DNA of 64,000 nucleotides. Source: DATJGR01 sp963780795 (lineage in GTDB: Bacteria; Pseudomonadota; Gammaproteobacteria; Pseudomonadales; Azotimanducaceae). The notes under the pieces are model-generated. The model saw nothing but the letters and a program-made list of their open reading frames with translations. It was not told the DNA's origin and ran no database searches. Within the stretch, counting starts at the first letter, position 1; the number at the start of each line of letters is the position of its first letter. This document shows positions 16,857 to 25,754 of the stretch, in pieces. The stretch lies in NCBI GenBank assembly GCA_963780795.1, contig CAWADH010000005.1, forward strand, positions 248,001 through 312,000, read 5' to 3'. The position numbers and the translations under genes were made by a program.

Positions 16857-17657
16857 GTGCAGTTGCTCGCGTGCCCGCTCTGTAGCGCGCCGCTGACGCG
16901 GGATTCGGCGACGCTCGTGTGCGCGCAGCAGCATCGCTTCGACATCGCACGTGAAGGCTACGTCAATCTGTTTCCCGCTCACCATCGGCGCTCGCGCCAT
17001 CCTGGCGACGAAGAACGGATGGTGGTCGCGCGACGACGCTTCCTCGATACCGGACACTACGCACCGCTGTGTACCGCGCTCAGCGAAACGCTGACGGCGG
17101 CATGCGGCAGGATCGGCACCGCGGTCGATCTCGGCTGCGGCGACGGTTACTTCACCGCGGCGATCGCATCGCTTGCGCGGCACAGTTACGGCATCGACGT
17201 TTCGAAGCCTGCGATCCGCGCTGCCACGAAGCGCCATGCGTCGATCATGTTCGTCGTTGCGAGCTCGAAACGCCTGCCGCTCGTCGACGCCGCATTCGAC
17301 GTTGCCGTGGCGATCCTCGCTCCGTTCGGCTCGGACGTGGTGCGCGTGCTCGCCAACGAGGCTGTACTGGTGCGCGTCAGTCCGGGGCCCGATCATCTGC
17401 GCGTGCTGCGCGATCTGCTCTACGCAGACGCGCGACCGCACCGGCGTGCCCCGGTCCAGCTGCCGCACTTCGTGCATGCAGCGGAACGCCTGGTCACCTT
17501 CGGCTTCGATACGAACCCGCCCGAGCGCACCGACCTGATGGCGATGACGCCGCTGCTGTACCGGACCCGCGACGATCAGCGCGCGCGGGCGCTCGCACCG
17601 GAACACTTGACCATCGAAGCCGGCTTCTGGATTGATGTGTTCAGGAAACAGGACTAA
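16857..17657 (+). CDS. rlmA: 23S rRNA (guanine-N1)-methyltransferase
   Basis: A 266-aa protein with the N-terminal zinc site of RlmA (CPLCSAPL ... CAQQHRFDIAREGYVNLFP), followed by a SAM-binding fold with VDLGCGDGYF. RlmA methylates a guanine in helix 35 of 23S rRNA. The GTG start directly precedes the Cys motif, as in homologues, and sits 4 bases after the LanC-like stop, so the two are probably cotranscribed. Parts of the middle region are shorter than in E. coli RlmA. Confidence 0.85.
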   Translation: MQLLACPLCSAPLTRDSATLVCAQQHRFDIAREGYVNLFPAHHRRSRHPGDEERMVVARRRFLDTGHYAPLCTALSETLTAACGRIGTAVDLGCGDGYFTAAIASLARHSYGIDVSKPAIRAATKRHASIMFVVASSKRLPLVDAAFDVAVAILAPFGSDVVRVLANEAVLVRVSPGPDHLRVLRDLLYADARPHRRAPVQLPHFVHAAERLVTFGFDTNPPERTDLMAMTPLLYRTRDDQRARALAPEHLTIEAGFWIDVFRKQD

Positions 17658-17670
17658 CGACGGGGACACC

Positions 17671-18384
17671 ATGCAGACGCAGGACATCGAGTACCAGATC
17701 AACGGCAAGAAATTCGTCGGCTACCTGGCCGACGGTTCGAACGGCAAGAAGACCGCGGGCGTACTGGTCGCCCATGAAGGCGGCGGAATGACGGGCCATC
17801 CGAAGGAACGCGCCCGGATGCTGGCCGAGCTCGGTTACGTAGCGTTCGCGATGGATACGTTCGGCGAACCCATCGAGTCGCGTGAGCAGGCCATGTCGGT
17901 CATCGGCAGCCTCTCGAACGACCTCGCGACGCTGCGCAACCGCGCGAACACCGCGCTGGAACTCCTGAAGTCGCAACCGAACGTCGATCGGATGCGCACC
18001 GCGGCGATCGGTTTCTGTTTCGGCGGCACCACCGTGCTGGAACTCGCGCGCAGCGGCGCCGATGTCGGCTGCGTGGTCGGCTTCCACTCCGGTCTCGCCA
18101 CGATCGCGCCACAGGACGCGAAGGACATCCGCTGCCCGGTGATGGTGTGCCTCGGCGCCGAAGATCCGATCATTCCCGCCGCGCAGCGCGAGGCCTTCAT
18201 CAACGAGATGCAGGCGGGCAACGTCGACTTTCAGATGCTGATCTACGGTAACGCCGGACACAGCTTCACCAACCGCGAAGTCGATGCGATGAAGATCCCG
18301 GGTTTCGCCTATCACGGGCCGACCGATACCCGTTCATGGCAGGCGATGCGCAACTTTTTCGACGCGGTGATCCGACCGGTCTAA
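17671..18384 (+). CDS. Dienelactone hydrolase family protein
   Basis: A 237-aa alpha/beta hydrolase. The catalytic triad is visible: Cys in IGFCFGGTTV, Asp in LGAEDPIIP and His in GNAGHSFTN, with the Glu of the family in VAHEGGGMTG. A Cys nucleophile points to the dienelactone hydrolase type, which opens lactones in chlorocatechol breakdown, although many relatives have other substrates. The ATG at 17671, preceded by GGGGACACC, was preferred to 17632, which lies within rlmA. It closes the run that begins with the GlxA-type regulator. Confidence 0.9.
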   Translation: MQTQDIEYQINGKKFVGYLADGSNGKKTAGVLVAHEGGGMTGHPKERARMLAELGYVAFAMDTFGEPIESREQAMSVIGSLSNDLATLRNRANTALELLKSQPNVDRMRTAAIGFCFGGTTVLELARSGADVGCVVGFHSGLATIAPQDAKDIRCPVMVCLGAEDPIIPAAQREAFINEMQAGNVDFQMLIYGNAGHSFTNREVDAMKIPGFAYHGPTDTRSWQAMRNFFDAVIRPV

Positions 18385-18406
18385 GCCGCGCCGCGCGCCT
18401 CTCCTG

Positions 18407-18424
18407 CTGTCATTCAACTGTCAC
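18407..18424 (+). promoter_or_regulatory. Pho box upstream of porin gene
   Basis: CTGTCAT-TCAA-CTGTCAC, two 7-base repeats separated by 4 bases, matches the PhoB-binding consensus almost exactly. It lies 60 bases before the porin start. The porin is therefore expected to be induced by phosphate starvation. Confidence 0.85.
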
Positions 18425-18483
18425 ACGTGTTGGCGACACTGCGTCGCCTTCGTGGCGGTTCAATAAAACAACAGGAGACAGTC

Positions 18484-19767
18484 GTGCGGAAAACCATTGT
18501 GGGCTTATGGGGCGGACTACTCGTGCTGGCGGCGACGAGTCCGGTAGCGGCGGAAACGGTAGATGCGAAACTGCTCGGCATGCTGAGAGACAACGGCTCC
18601 ATCACGCCTGCGCAGTATCAGGAATTGAGCGCGGATCTGGCGAAGGAACAGCAAACCGCGACCGCCCTCGAGGGAACGAAGACCGAGCCGGTCACCAAGA
18701 AGGACCTCGACGATCTCCAGAAGAAGATCGCCTGGGCCGCGAACACCGTGGTATCGGGGGACGTCAGGGTCCGACAAGAGAATGTCAGCACCGACAACAG
18801 GAATCCCGAACGCACCCAGGACCGGCAACGGATCCGCGCGCGCGTCGCGATCGTCTCTCAGGTCAGCCCGGACGTAGAGACTGGCGTTCGCATCGCGTCC
18901 GGCAACAGCAACGACGCCCGTTCGACCAACCAGGATCTCAACAACTACTTCACGAAAAAGGACCTGTGGCTCGATCGAGCATACGTGAACTACCACCCGA
19001 GCGAGGTCCCCGGACTCAAGGTGATCGGCGGCAAAATGGCGCAACCCTGGGTGAGCGAAGATCAGCTTATCTGGGACGACGACGTGAACCCGGAAGGTAT
19101 CGCAGGGCTGTATAGCCACAAGTTCGGCGACATCGAAGTATTCGGTTCGAGCGGCGCATTCACGCTGAAAGACAACGTAAACGGGAATGGAGTGCAATTC
19201 ACCGATGATCTGCGTCTGATCTCGGCGCAGATCGGCACGCGACTGCAACTGACCAAAGACTTCAAGCTCACCGTCGGCGGTAGCCTCTACCACTATCATC
19301 TGGATGGCGACGCCCCGCTTGTGCCACCGGCTCCGCTCGGGCTCGCGGCCAACGGCAATACGACAACCCAGTTCCAGCTGTACGAGGGCTTCGGTCAGCT
19401 CGACGTCACCGGCCTCCCCGTGCCGCTGACCGTATATGGCCAGTACGTGAAAAACCCGAACGCCAACGGACCGGAGAGCGATGACGACATGGGCTGGCTG
19501 GCCGGCGCGAAGACTACGTTCATGAAATTCGGCCTGAACTACAACTACCGCAACCTTCAGCGCAACGCGGTAGTGGGCGCTTTCACCGACTCCGACTTCG
19601 CGAACGGATTCACCAGCTCACGCGGATCGAAGTTCCAGGTCACCTACCCCATCTCCAAGAGCTTCCTGTTCTCTACGACGTACTTCATGGCGGACTCGAA
19701 CGCGGCGAGCACGCAGCCGCAGTCCAACGTCGACACGTGGCAGATCGACTTCGTCGCCTCGTTCTAA
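18484..19767 (+). CDS. Putative phosphate-regulated outer-membrane porin
   Basis: A 427-aa protein with a signal peptide (KTIVGLWGGLLVLAATSPVAAE), a short helical segment with coiled-coil character (residues about 25-75), and then alternating aromatic/hydrophobic strands to a C-terminal Phe (QIDFVASF), as for an outer-membrane barrel. It fits the putative-porin family found next to pst genes in many proteobacteria. The GTG at 18484 was chosen because AGGAGA precedes it and the signal peptide then starts correctly. The Pho box upstream and the pst genes downstream point to uptake of phosphate or phosphate esters. Confidence 0.85.
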   Translation: MRKTIVGLWGGLLVLAATSPVAAETVDAKLLGMLRDNGSITPAQYQELSADLAKEQQTATALEGTKTEPVTKKDLDDLQKKIAWAANTVVSGDVRVRQENVSTDNRNPERTQDRQRIRARVAIVSQVSPDVETGVRIASGNSNDARSTNQDLNNYFTKKDLWLDRAYVNYHPSEVPGLKVIGGKMAQPWVSEDQLIWDDDVNPEGIAGLYSHKFGDIEVFGSSGAFTLKDNVNGNGVQFTDDLRLISAQIGTRLQLTKDFKLTVGGSLYHYHLDGDAPLVPPAPLGLAANGNTTTQFQLYEGFGQLDVTGLPVPLTVYGQYVKNPNANGPESDDDMGWLAGAKTTFMKFGLNYNYRNLQRNAVVGAFTDSDFANGFTSSRGSKFQVTYPISKSFLFSTTYFMADSNAASTQPQSNVDTWQIDFVASF

Positions 19768-19784
19768 GGGAGATGAACGCCGGG

Positions 19785-19802
19785 GCGTCACGCAACCGTC
19801 AC
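19785..19802 (+). promoter_or_regulatory. Pho-box-like site upstream of pstB
   Basis: GCGTCAC-GCAA-CCGTCAC has the 7-4-7 layout and the TCAC core of a PhoB site but is weaker than the other two boxes. It sits about 195 bases before pstB, in the 230-base gap after the porin. Either it drives a separate pstB-phoU transcript, or it is a chance match. The rest of this gap shows nothing that I recognise. Confidence 0.5.
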
Positions 19803-19997
19803 ACGCGGATGCGAGAGTCGGCCCCGGCGGACGCGGTCGGGCAGCTACCCGCGTCTGGCAAAACCACACACAATCATCTGCGGGCGCACTCGACCGGCGC
19901 CACTCGGACCGGCATCATGCGCGGCTCTGACGCGGTCGAAATCACGATTTCGGTTCGGTCGTAAATCGGTTCAGCAAGAAGATCAAATGGTGATGAG

Positions 19998-20828
19998 ATG
20001 GATGGCCCGAGCATGAACGCACCCCTGCGTCCTGACGTCAGCGGGCCAATCGGCATCGTAGAGGAAACAATCAAGGCCGAGGCGCGCTCACTGAGCTTCT
20101 ACTACGGCTCTGGAGTGCAAGCACTCAAGGACGTCAACCTCAGCCTGGCAGACAGTAAAGTCACGGCACTCATCGGGCCGTCCGGGTGCGGCAAATCTAC
20201 GCTCCTGCGATGCTTCAATCGCATGCACGACCTGTACGCAGGGAACCGCTACGAGGGCGAGATCATCCTGCACCCCGATGGCGTCAACATGCTTGGTGCG
20301 AAGGTCGATCCAATAGAGATGCGGATGCGTGTCTCGATGGTGTTCCAGCGACCGAATCCGTTTCCGAAAACGATTTATGAAAACGTCGCCTACGGCCTTC
20401 GCGTACGCGGGGTCAGCCGCAAAGGTGTGATCGACGAGCAGGTGGAGCGCGCGCTGACCGACGCAGCCCTATGGGTCGAGGTCAAGGATCGCCTCCAGGA
20501 TCAGGCATACAACCTGTCGGGCGGCCAGCAGCAACGGCTCTGCATCGCGCGTGCGCTCGCGGTGGAGCCGGAGATTCTGCTGTTCGACGAACCTACGTCG
20601 GCGCTCGATCCGATTGCGACCGCAAGCATCGAAGAACTCATCGCGGAATTGCGAAGCCGCGTGACCATTCTGATCGTGACCCACAACATGCAGCAGGCCG
20701 CGCGCGTGTCGGATTACACGGCGTTCATGTATCTCGGAGAACTCGTCGAGTTCGGCAACGCGGACGACTTCTTCACCAACCCGAAGCAGAAGCGCACAGA
20801 AGACTACATCACCGGGCGCTATGGCTGA
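19998..20828 (+). CDS. pstB: Phosphate ABC transporter ATP-binding protein
   Basis: A 276-aa ATPase of the high-affinity phosphate importer. Walker A is GPSGCGKST, the signature is LSGGQQQR, Walker B is ILLFDEPTSALDP and the switch His is in VTHNMQQA. The PstB-typical MVFQRPNPFPKTIYENVAYG is present. The ATG at 19998 is used; an in-frame ATG at 20013 (MNAPLRPD) is an alternative, and neither has a strong ribosome site. Unusually, it lies upstream of phoU and pstSCA rather than after pstA. Confidence 0.96.
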   Translation: MDGPSMNAPLRPDVSGPIGIVEETIKAEARSLSFYYGSGVQALKDVNLSLADSKVTALIGPSGCGKSTLLRCFNRMHDLYAGNRYEGEIILHPDGVNMLGAKVDPIEMRMRVSMVFQRPNPFPKTIYENVAYGLRVRGVSRKGVIDEQVERALTDAALWVEVKDRLQDQAYNLSGGQQQRLCIARALAVEPEILLFDEPTSALDPIATASIEELIAELRSRVTILIVTHNMQQAARVSDYTAFMYLGELVEFGNADDFFTNPKQKRTEDYITGRYG

Positions 20829-20852
20829 CGCTGCGTCGCCAAGGACATCAAT

Positions 20853-21617
20853 ATGACCGGCCAACGCGACGAGTTCGCGCAGCACTTCTCGAGTCAATTC
20901 AACCAGGAACTGGACAACCTGCGCAGCCGCGTCCTGGTGATGGGCGGCGTCGTCGAACAGCAGATCGCCGACGCGGTTACCGCACTCGCGTCCGGTAACG
21001 AGAACATGGCCCGATCGGTGATCGGCGGCGACCTGCATGTCAACGCGCTCGAGATCTATCTCGACGAGGAGTGCCGCAGAATCCTGGCACGCCGGCAACC
21101 GGCAGCCGGTGACCTTCGCCTGGTATTCGCAGTAATCAAAGCTGTGACTGACATCGAACGTATCGGCGATTCGGCGAAAAGCGTGGCGCGCATGGCGATC
21201 AAGATAGTCGAAGCGAATGCGCCGGGCCCGATGCCCAACCTGCAGCACCTCGGTGAACTGGTGCGCGAGATGGTAAGCAAGGCCATCGGAGCGTTCGCGG
21301 CAATGGACGTCAATCTGGCGCTCGCGGTCGAGCGCGCGGATGTCGAAGCGGACGAGGAATACCGCTCAATCATGCGCCAACTGACCACAACGATGGCCGA
21401 AGACTCCCGCGCGATCGCATGGGCATTGAATCTGGTTCTGGCCGCGCGGGCGTTGGAACGCGCCGGCGACCATGCCAAGAACATCTCCGAATATCTGATC
21501 TACCTGGTGCAGGGCAAAGACGTACGTCACGTCAGCATCGAAGATCGCGAACGCCAGGTTCAGAGCCATTCGGCGCGCACGACCGACGCTGCCGATTCCG
21601 CTGCCCCGAAGACCTGA
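20853..21617 (+). CDS. phoU: Phosphate signalling protein PhoU
   Basis: A 254-aa all-helical protein of two three-helix bundles with the PhoU metal-binding patterns: VTDIERIGDSAKSVARMA in the first half and ALERAGDHAKNISEYLIYLVQG in the second. PhoU links the Pst transporter to the PhoR kinase and represses the Pho regulon when phosphate is plentiful. AAGGA lies 7 bases before the ATG. It follows pstB after 24 bases, so the two share a transcript. No phoB or phoR is in the window. Confidence 0.95.
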   Translation: MTGQRDEFAQHFSSQFNQELDNLRSRVLVMGGVVEQQIADAVTALASGNENMARSVIGGDLHVNALEIYLDEECRRILARRQPAAGDLRLVFAVIKAVTDIERIGDSAKSVARMAIKIVEANAPGPMPNLQHLGELVREMVSKAIGAFAAMDVNLALAVERADVEADEEYRSIMRQLTTTMAEDSRAIAWALNLVLAARALERAGDHAKNISEYLIYLVQGKDVRHVSIEDRERQVQSHSARTTDAADSAAPKT

Positions 21618-21668
21618 CGCGGCGCGAGCTGCGCCGCGACTTTCTCCTCGGCTGCCCGGTCTGTTTGC

Positions 21669-21686
21669 CTGTCATGCGCCTGTCAT
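21669..21686 (+). promoter_or_regulatory. Pho box upstream of pstS
   Basis: CTGTCAT-GCGC-CTGTCAT is a textbook 7-4-7 PhoB site 54 bases before pstS. A -10-like sequence (TATCTA or TCTAAT, 21695-21702) follows at the distance found in PhoB-dependent promoters, where the Pho box takes the place of the -35 element. Confidence 0.9.
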
Positions 21687-21740
21687 ACAACGTGTATCTA
21701 ATGCCGCGCTCAACCCACAGCTACGTTGGAGGTCACTGAG

Positions 21741-22796
21741 ATGTCGAAGGTCGTTTCCAGAAACTGGAGCGCATGGATCTGCGCAGTCATCGTCGGATTG
21801 GGATTCGGAACTCAGGCCGTTGCAGCCGAAATATCTGGTGCCGGCGCAACATTCCCGTATCCGATCTATGCGAAGTGGGCAGAAGCCTACAAGAAGCACG
21901 CCGACGTCAGCCTCAACTATCAGTCGATCGGGTCCGGCGGCGGCATCAAGCAGATCCAGGCGTCGACCGTGACGTTCGGTGCATCCGACAAGCCGTTGAC
22001 AAGCGACGAACTCACCGCCTCCGGTCTCACCCAGTTTCCGATGATCATCGGCGGCGTCGTGCCGGTGGTCAACGTTGCTGGCGTCAAGCCCGGAGAGCTG
22101 GTAATTGACGGACCGACGCTCGCCAGCATCTACCTTGGCGAGATCACAAAGTGGGACGACGCCCGCATCAAGGCCCTGAATCCGGGATTGACGCTGCCGA
22201 GCGTCGCAATCGCGACCGTCCACCGATCCGACGGCTCCGGAACGAACTTTCTGTTCACGACTTACCTGGCAAGCGTCAGCGGGACCTTCAAGGAGAAGGT
22301 CGGCGCCGATGCGTCGGTCGAGTGGCCGAACGGGATCGGTGGAAAAGGTAACGAAGGCGTCGCCAGCATGACAGCGCAGACCAATGGAGCGATCGGTTAC
22401 GTCGAATACGCCTACGCAAAACAGAACAAAATGACGTTCGTGAAGATGAAGAACAAGGCCGGCGAAACCGTGGCTCCGGAAATCAAAGCGTTCCAGGCTG
22501 CTGCCGGCAATGCGGACTGGGCGCACGCGCCCGGTTACTACCTCGTATTGGTCAACCAGCCCGGGAAAGACAGCTGGCCCATCACCGGCGCGAGTTTCAT
22601 TCTGATGCACAAGGACGCCAAAGACGCCACGTCATCGCTCACTGCGCTGACGTTCTTCGATTGGGCATACCGGAACGGCGGCAGCCTCGCAACGGAATTG
22701 GACTACGTGCCGTTGCCAGCGAACGTGATCGAAATGGTCGAGAAGTCGTGGTCCGCGATCACAGCCGGCGGCAAGCCGGTATGGGTCGCGCACTGA
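21741..22796 (+). CDS. pstS: Phosphate-binding periplasmic protein
   Basis: A 351-aa solute-binding protein with a signal peptide ending at AVAAE and the PstS phosphate-site sequences SGAGATFPYPIYAKWA, IGSGGGIKQI and HRSDGSGTNF. TTGGAGG lies 9 bases before the ATG at 21741; five codons open upstream are not used. It delivers phosphate to PstC/PstA. It has its own Pho box and starts the pstSCA transcript. Confidence 0.97.
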   Translation: MSKVVSRNWSAWICAVIVGLGFGTQAVAAEISGAGATFPYPIYAKWAEAYKKHADVSLNYQSIGSGGGIKQIQASTVTFGASDKPLTSDELTASGLTQFPMIIGGVVPVVNVAGVKPGELVIDGPTLASIYLGEITKWDDARIKALNPGLTLPSVAIATVHRSDGSGTNFLFTTYLASVSGTFKEKVGADASVEWPNGIGGKGNEGVASMTAQTNGAIGYVEYAYAKQNKMTFVKMKNKAGETVAPEIKAFQAAAGNADWAHAPGYYLVLVNQPGKDSWPITGASFILMHKDAKDATSSLTALTFFDWAYRNGGSLATELDYVPLPANVIEMVEKSWSAITAGGKPVWVAH

Positions 22797-22874
22797 CGGC
22801 GCCACGAACATTGGGAGCCGATCGAGCGTGAGAGACCGGCTAAACTGGGGACCTCGTCGTCGTCGAGCGGAAGC

Positions 22875-23876
22875 ATGTCTGTGATGGAACCGATTCAGCG
22901 GCTCGGTTCGCTCGCCGACGCGCCGGGACTGGCAAGTCATTTGCAACGCCAAGCGGCAATCGAACGCATATTTCGAAATGTCGCGAGGGGAGCAGCAGCC
23001 ATTGTGCTGCTGCTCCTCGGTGGCGTGATGGTGTCACTGGTGATCGGCAGTTGGCCGGCGCTGGCGGAGTTCAAGTGGCACTTTCTGTACGTGGAATCGT
23101 GGAATCCAGTGACGGAGCGTTTCGGCGCTCTGGCACCGATATACGGCACCATCGTCACGTCGCTGATCGCGATGGGGATCGCCGTTCCAATCAGCTTCGG
23201 CATTGCGGTCTTCATGACCGAAATCTGCCCGACCCGAATGCGATCGCCGATCAATACCGCAATCGAGCTATTGGCGGCAGTGCCCAGCATCGTGTACGGC
23301 ATCTGGGGGCTGTTCGTTTTGGCGCCGGTACTTCAGCACAGCGTACAGCCGTGGTTGATCGAAAATCTCGGTCCATGGCCGGTCATCGGTGCTTTGTTCG
23401 AGGGTCCGCCCTACGGCATCGGCCTCTTTACCGCCGGATTGGTGCTTGCCGTGATGGTGCTGCCTTTCATCACCGCGGTCATGCGGGAGATCTTTCAAAT
23501 GACCCCGCAGCCGCTTCGGGAGGCGGCGTATGGTCTGGGCGCCACGCAATGGCAAGTCGTCTGGCACGTGGTCGTGCCCTGGTCGCGTCCCGGCGCGATA
23601 GGCGGCCTTATGCTCGGGCTCGGCCGAGCGCTCGGCGAGACGATGGCGGTGACATTCGTCGTCGGTAACGCGCATCGCGTTCATGCATCGTTGCTCGCGC
23701 CGGGCACCACCATCTCGGCGACGATCGCTAACGAGTTCACGGAGGCGTATGGCGATCTGTACACGTCTTCACTGATCGCGCTCGGATTGATCCTGTTCGT
23801 TCTCACCTTCGCGATCATCGCAGCCGCGCGATTGATGCTGATGCGCCTCGAGCGCGGCACAACGAAGCGAATATGA
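22875..23876 (+). CDS. pstC: Phosphate ABC transporter permease PstC
   Basis: A 333-aa inner-membrane permease with six hydrophobic helices and the PstC landmarks ELLAAVPSIVYGIWGLFVLAP, ALFEGPPYGIGLFTAG and the permease loop EAAYGLGATQWQVVWHVVVP, where EAA binds the ATPase. It follows pstS after 78 bases and precedes pstA after 10 bases. It forms the channel with PstA. Confidence 0.96.
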   Translation: MSVMEPIQRLGSLADAPGLASHLQRQAAIERIFRNVARGAAAIVLLLLGGVMVSLVIGSWPALAEFKWHFLYVESWNPVTERFGALAPIYGTIVTSLIAMGIAVPISFGIAVFMTEICPTRMRSPINTAIELLAAVPSIVYGIWGLFVLAPVLQHSVQPWLIENLGPWPVIGALFEGPPYGIGLFTAGLVLAVMVLPFITAVMREIFQMTPQPLREAAYGLGATQWQVVWHVVVPWSRPGAIGGLMLGLGRALGETMAVTFVVGNAHRVHASLLAPGTTISATIANEFTEAYGDLYTSSLIALGLILFVLTFAIIAAARLMLMRLERGTTKRI

Positions 23877-23886
23877 GGCGACCCGC

Positions 23887-24753
23887 ATGACTGCAATGAC
23901 TGTGCACACTCGTCGCCATCTCCGGCGACGCCGCGTCGTCAACTGGCTGGCCTTGATCGCGACTTCTTTGGCGACCGCGGCAGGACTTCTCGTGCTGGGC
24001 GCCATCCTTTGGACGCTGATTGCCCGTGGAGCGGGCGGCTTGTCGCTCGCGGTGTTCACGCAGATGACCCCTGCGCCTGGCAGTAGTGGTGGTCTGCTGA
24101 ACGCCATCGTCGGCAGCGCAATCATCACCGGGATCGGCGTCGCCGTGGGCACACCCGTCGGTTTGCTCGCAGGAACGTATCTCGCCGAATACAGCGGCAA
24201 TCGCTTCGCCGCGACGGTGCGCTTCATCAACGACGTCTTGCTGAGCGCCCCGTCGATCATCGTCGGTCTGTTCGTATACACGGTGGTGGTGTTGCCGGCG
24301 GGACACTTCTCGGCGATCGCGGGCTCCTTTGCACTTGCGATCCTCACGATCCCGATTACCGTCAGAACGGCGGAAGACATGCTGCGCAGCGTGCCGCAGG
24401 ACATTCGCGAAGCTTCGATTGCGCTCGGCGCGCAGCCGTGGCGCACGATCCTTCGCGTCGTCTACCCTGCCGCACGGAGTGGGCTGATCACGGGATGCCT
24501 GTTGGCGGTCGCGCGCGTCTCAGGCGAGACGGCCCCACTCTTGTTCACTGCGCTGAACAATCAGTTCTGGAGTACGAACCTGAACGGTCCGATGTCCAAC
24601 CTTCCCACAGTGATCTTCCAATTCGCGATGAGTCCCTACGAGGATTGGCGGTCCCTCGCCTGGTCGGGCGCGCTCATCATCACCCTGTTTGTTCTGATCT
24701 TGAGCATCGTTGCACGCACGCTGGCGCCTGCAGCCCGGAGTCGAAGCCTGTAA
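23887..24753 (+). CDS. pstA: Phosphate ABC transporter permease PstA
   Basis: A 288-aa permease with six hydrophobic helices. It carries the PstA sequences FINDVLLSAPSIIVGLFVY and EASIALGAQPWRTILRVVYP (the EAA loop), and GLITGCLLAVARVSGETAPLLFTA. The N-terminus is basic and cytoplasmic. It closes the pstSCA operon; pstB and phoU are upstream instead of in the usual position after this gene. A 96-base gap without clear terminator separates it from the XRE regulator. Confidence 0.96.
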   Translation: MTAMTVHTRRHLRRRRVVNWLALIATSLATAAGLLVLGAILWTLIARGAGGLSLAVFTQMTPAPGSSGGLLNAIVGSAIITGIGVAVGTPVGLLAGTYLAEYSGNRFAATVRFINDVLLSAPSIIVGLFVYTVVVLPAGHFSAIAGSFALAILTIPITVRTAEDMLRSVPQDIREASIALGAQPWRTILRVVYPAARSGLITGCLLAVARVSGETAPLLFTALNNQFWSTNLNGPMSNLPTVIFQFAMSPYEDWRSLAWSGALIITLFVLILSIVARTLAPAARSRSL

Positions 24754-24849
24754 AGCCGGCCTTGGCAAGCCGTGCAGCGACCAGTACGAGATCCTGCCAT
24801 TACCTGCCACGTCATGGATTTGAGCCCGCCGCTGTCCTAAGGTCGGCGC

Positions 24850-25668
24850 ATGGCCACATCTGCATCCACTTCCGCGGCACGGACGGTACCCACCATCGGC
24901 AATCACCTGCGCGACTGGCGGCAACGCCGCCGCCTGAGCCAGCTCGACCTCGCGTGCGAAGCGAACATCTCGCCGCGGCATTTGAGTTTCGTGGAGACCG
25001 GCCGGTCGATGCCGAGCCGCGACATGATCCTGCACCTCGCCGAGCAGCTGCAGATTCCGATGCGCGAACGCAACGTGCTGCTCGTGGCGGCCGGCTACGC
25101 GCCGGTGTTCGTCGAACGGTCGCTCGACGATCCCGCACTCGCGGCGATGCGCGGCGCGATCGACCTCGTACTCGAAGGACACAAACCGTATCCGGCTTTC
25201 GCGATCAACCGGCATTGGCAGATCGTGTCGTCGAACAGCGCTCTTCCGCAGTTGTACGACGGCGTGGCGCCGCATCTGCTCGAGCGACCGGTGAACGCGA
25301 TGCGGCTCAGTCTGCATCCCGACGGACTCGCGCCACGCATCACGAACCTGCCGGAATGGCGCGCGCACCTCATCGACCGCCTGCGCCAACAGATCGACTT
25401 GACCGCGGATCCCGGTCTCGTCGAGCTGATGCAGGAACTGACGTCGTATCCCGGTAACTCCAGACACGACAAAGTGCCGCACGCCAACGGCGGCGTCATC
25501 GTGCCGTTTTGCATCGTGACGTCGGGCGGCGAACTGTCGTTCTTCAGCACCACGATGATCTTCGGCACGCCGGTGGACATCACGCTCGCCGAACTCGCCG
25601 TCGAGTCGTTCTTCCCGGCCGACACCGTCACGGTGGAGCGCGTACAGCGGCTCGTCGCCGCGCAGTAG
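24850..25668 (+). CDS. XRE-family regulator with MmyB-like ligand-binding domain
   Basis: A 272-aa protein. An N-terminal helix-turn-helix of Cro/C1 type is present (LRDWRQRRRLSQLDLACEANISPRHLSFVETGRSMPSRDMI region, residues about 20-65). A C-terminal domain of about 170 residues with FAINRHWQIVSSNSAL and LRQQIDLTADPGLVELMQEL matches the MmyB-like PAS-related ligand domain. Such regulators often bind fatty acids and act on neighbouring oxidoreductase or hydrolase genes. AAGG precedes the ATG. The following hydrolase gene is a likely target, but no operator was identified. Confidence 0.9.
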   Translation: MATSASTSAARTVPTIGNHLRDWRQRRRLSQLDLACEANISPRHLSFVETGRSMPSRDMILHLAEQLQIPMRERNVLLVAAGYAPVFVERSLDDPALAAMRGAIDLVLEGHKPYPAFAINRHWQIVSSNSALPQLYDGVAPHLLERPVNAMRLSLHPDGLAPRITNLPEWRAHLIDRLRQQIDLTADPGLVELMQELTSYPGNSRHDKVPHANGGVIVPFCIVTSGGELSFFSTTMIFGTPVDITLAELAVESFFPADTVTVERVQRLVAAQ

Positions 25669-25754
25669 TCGGCTTCTCTTACGTCCCACGTAATCGACGC
25701 GCCGTCGCGCGGTGCGCACGATGTGCTCGCACACTCAACGCGGGATAGCACATC

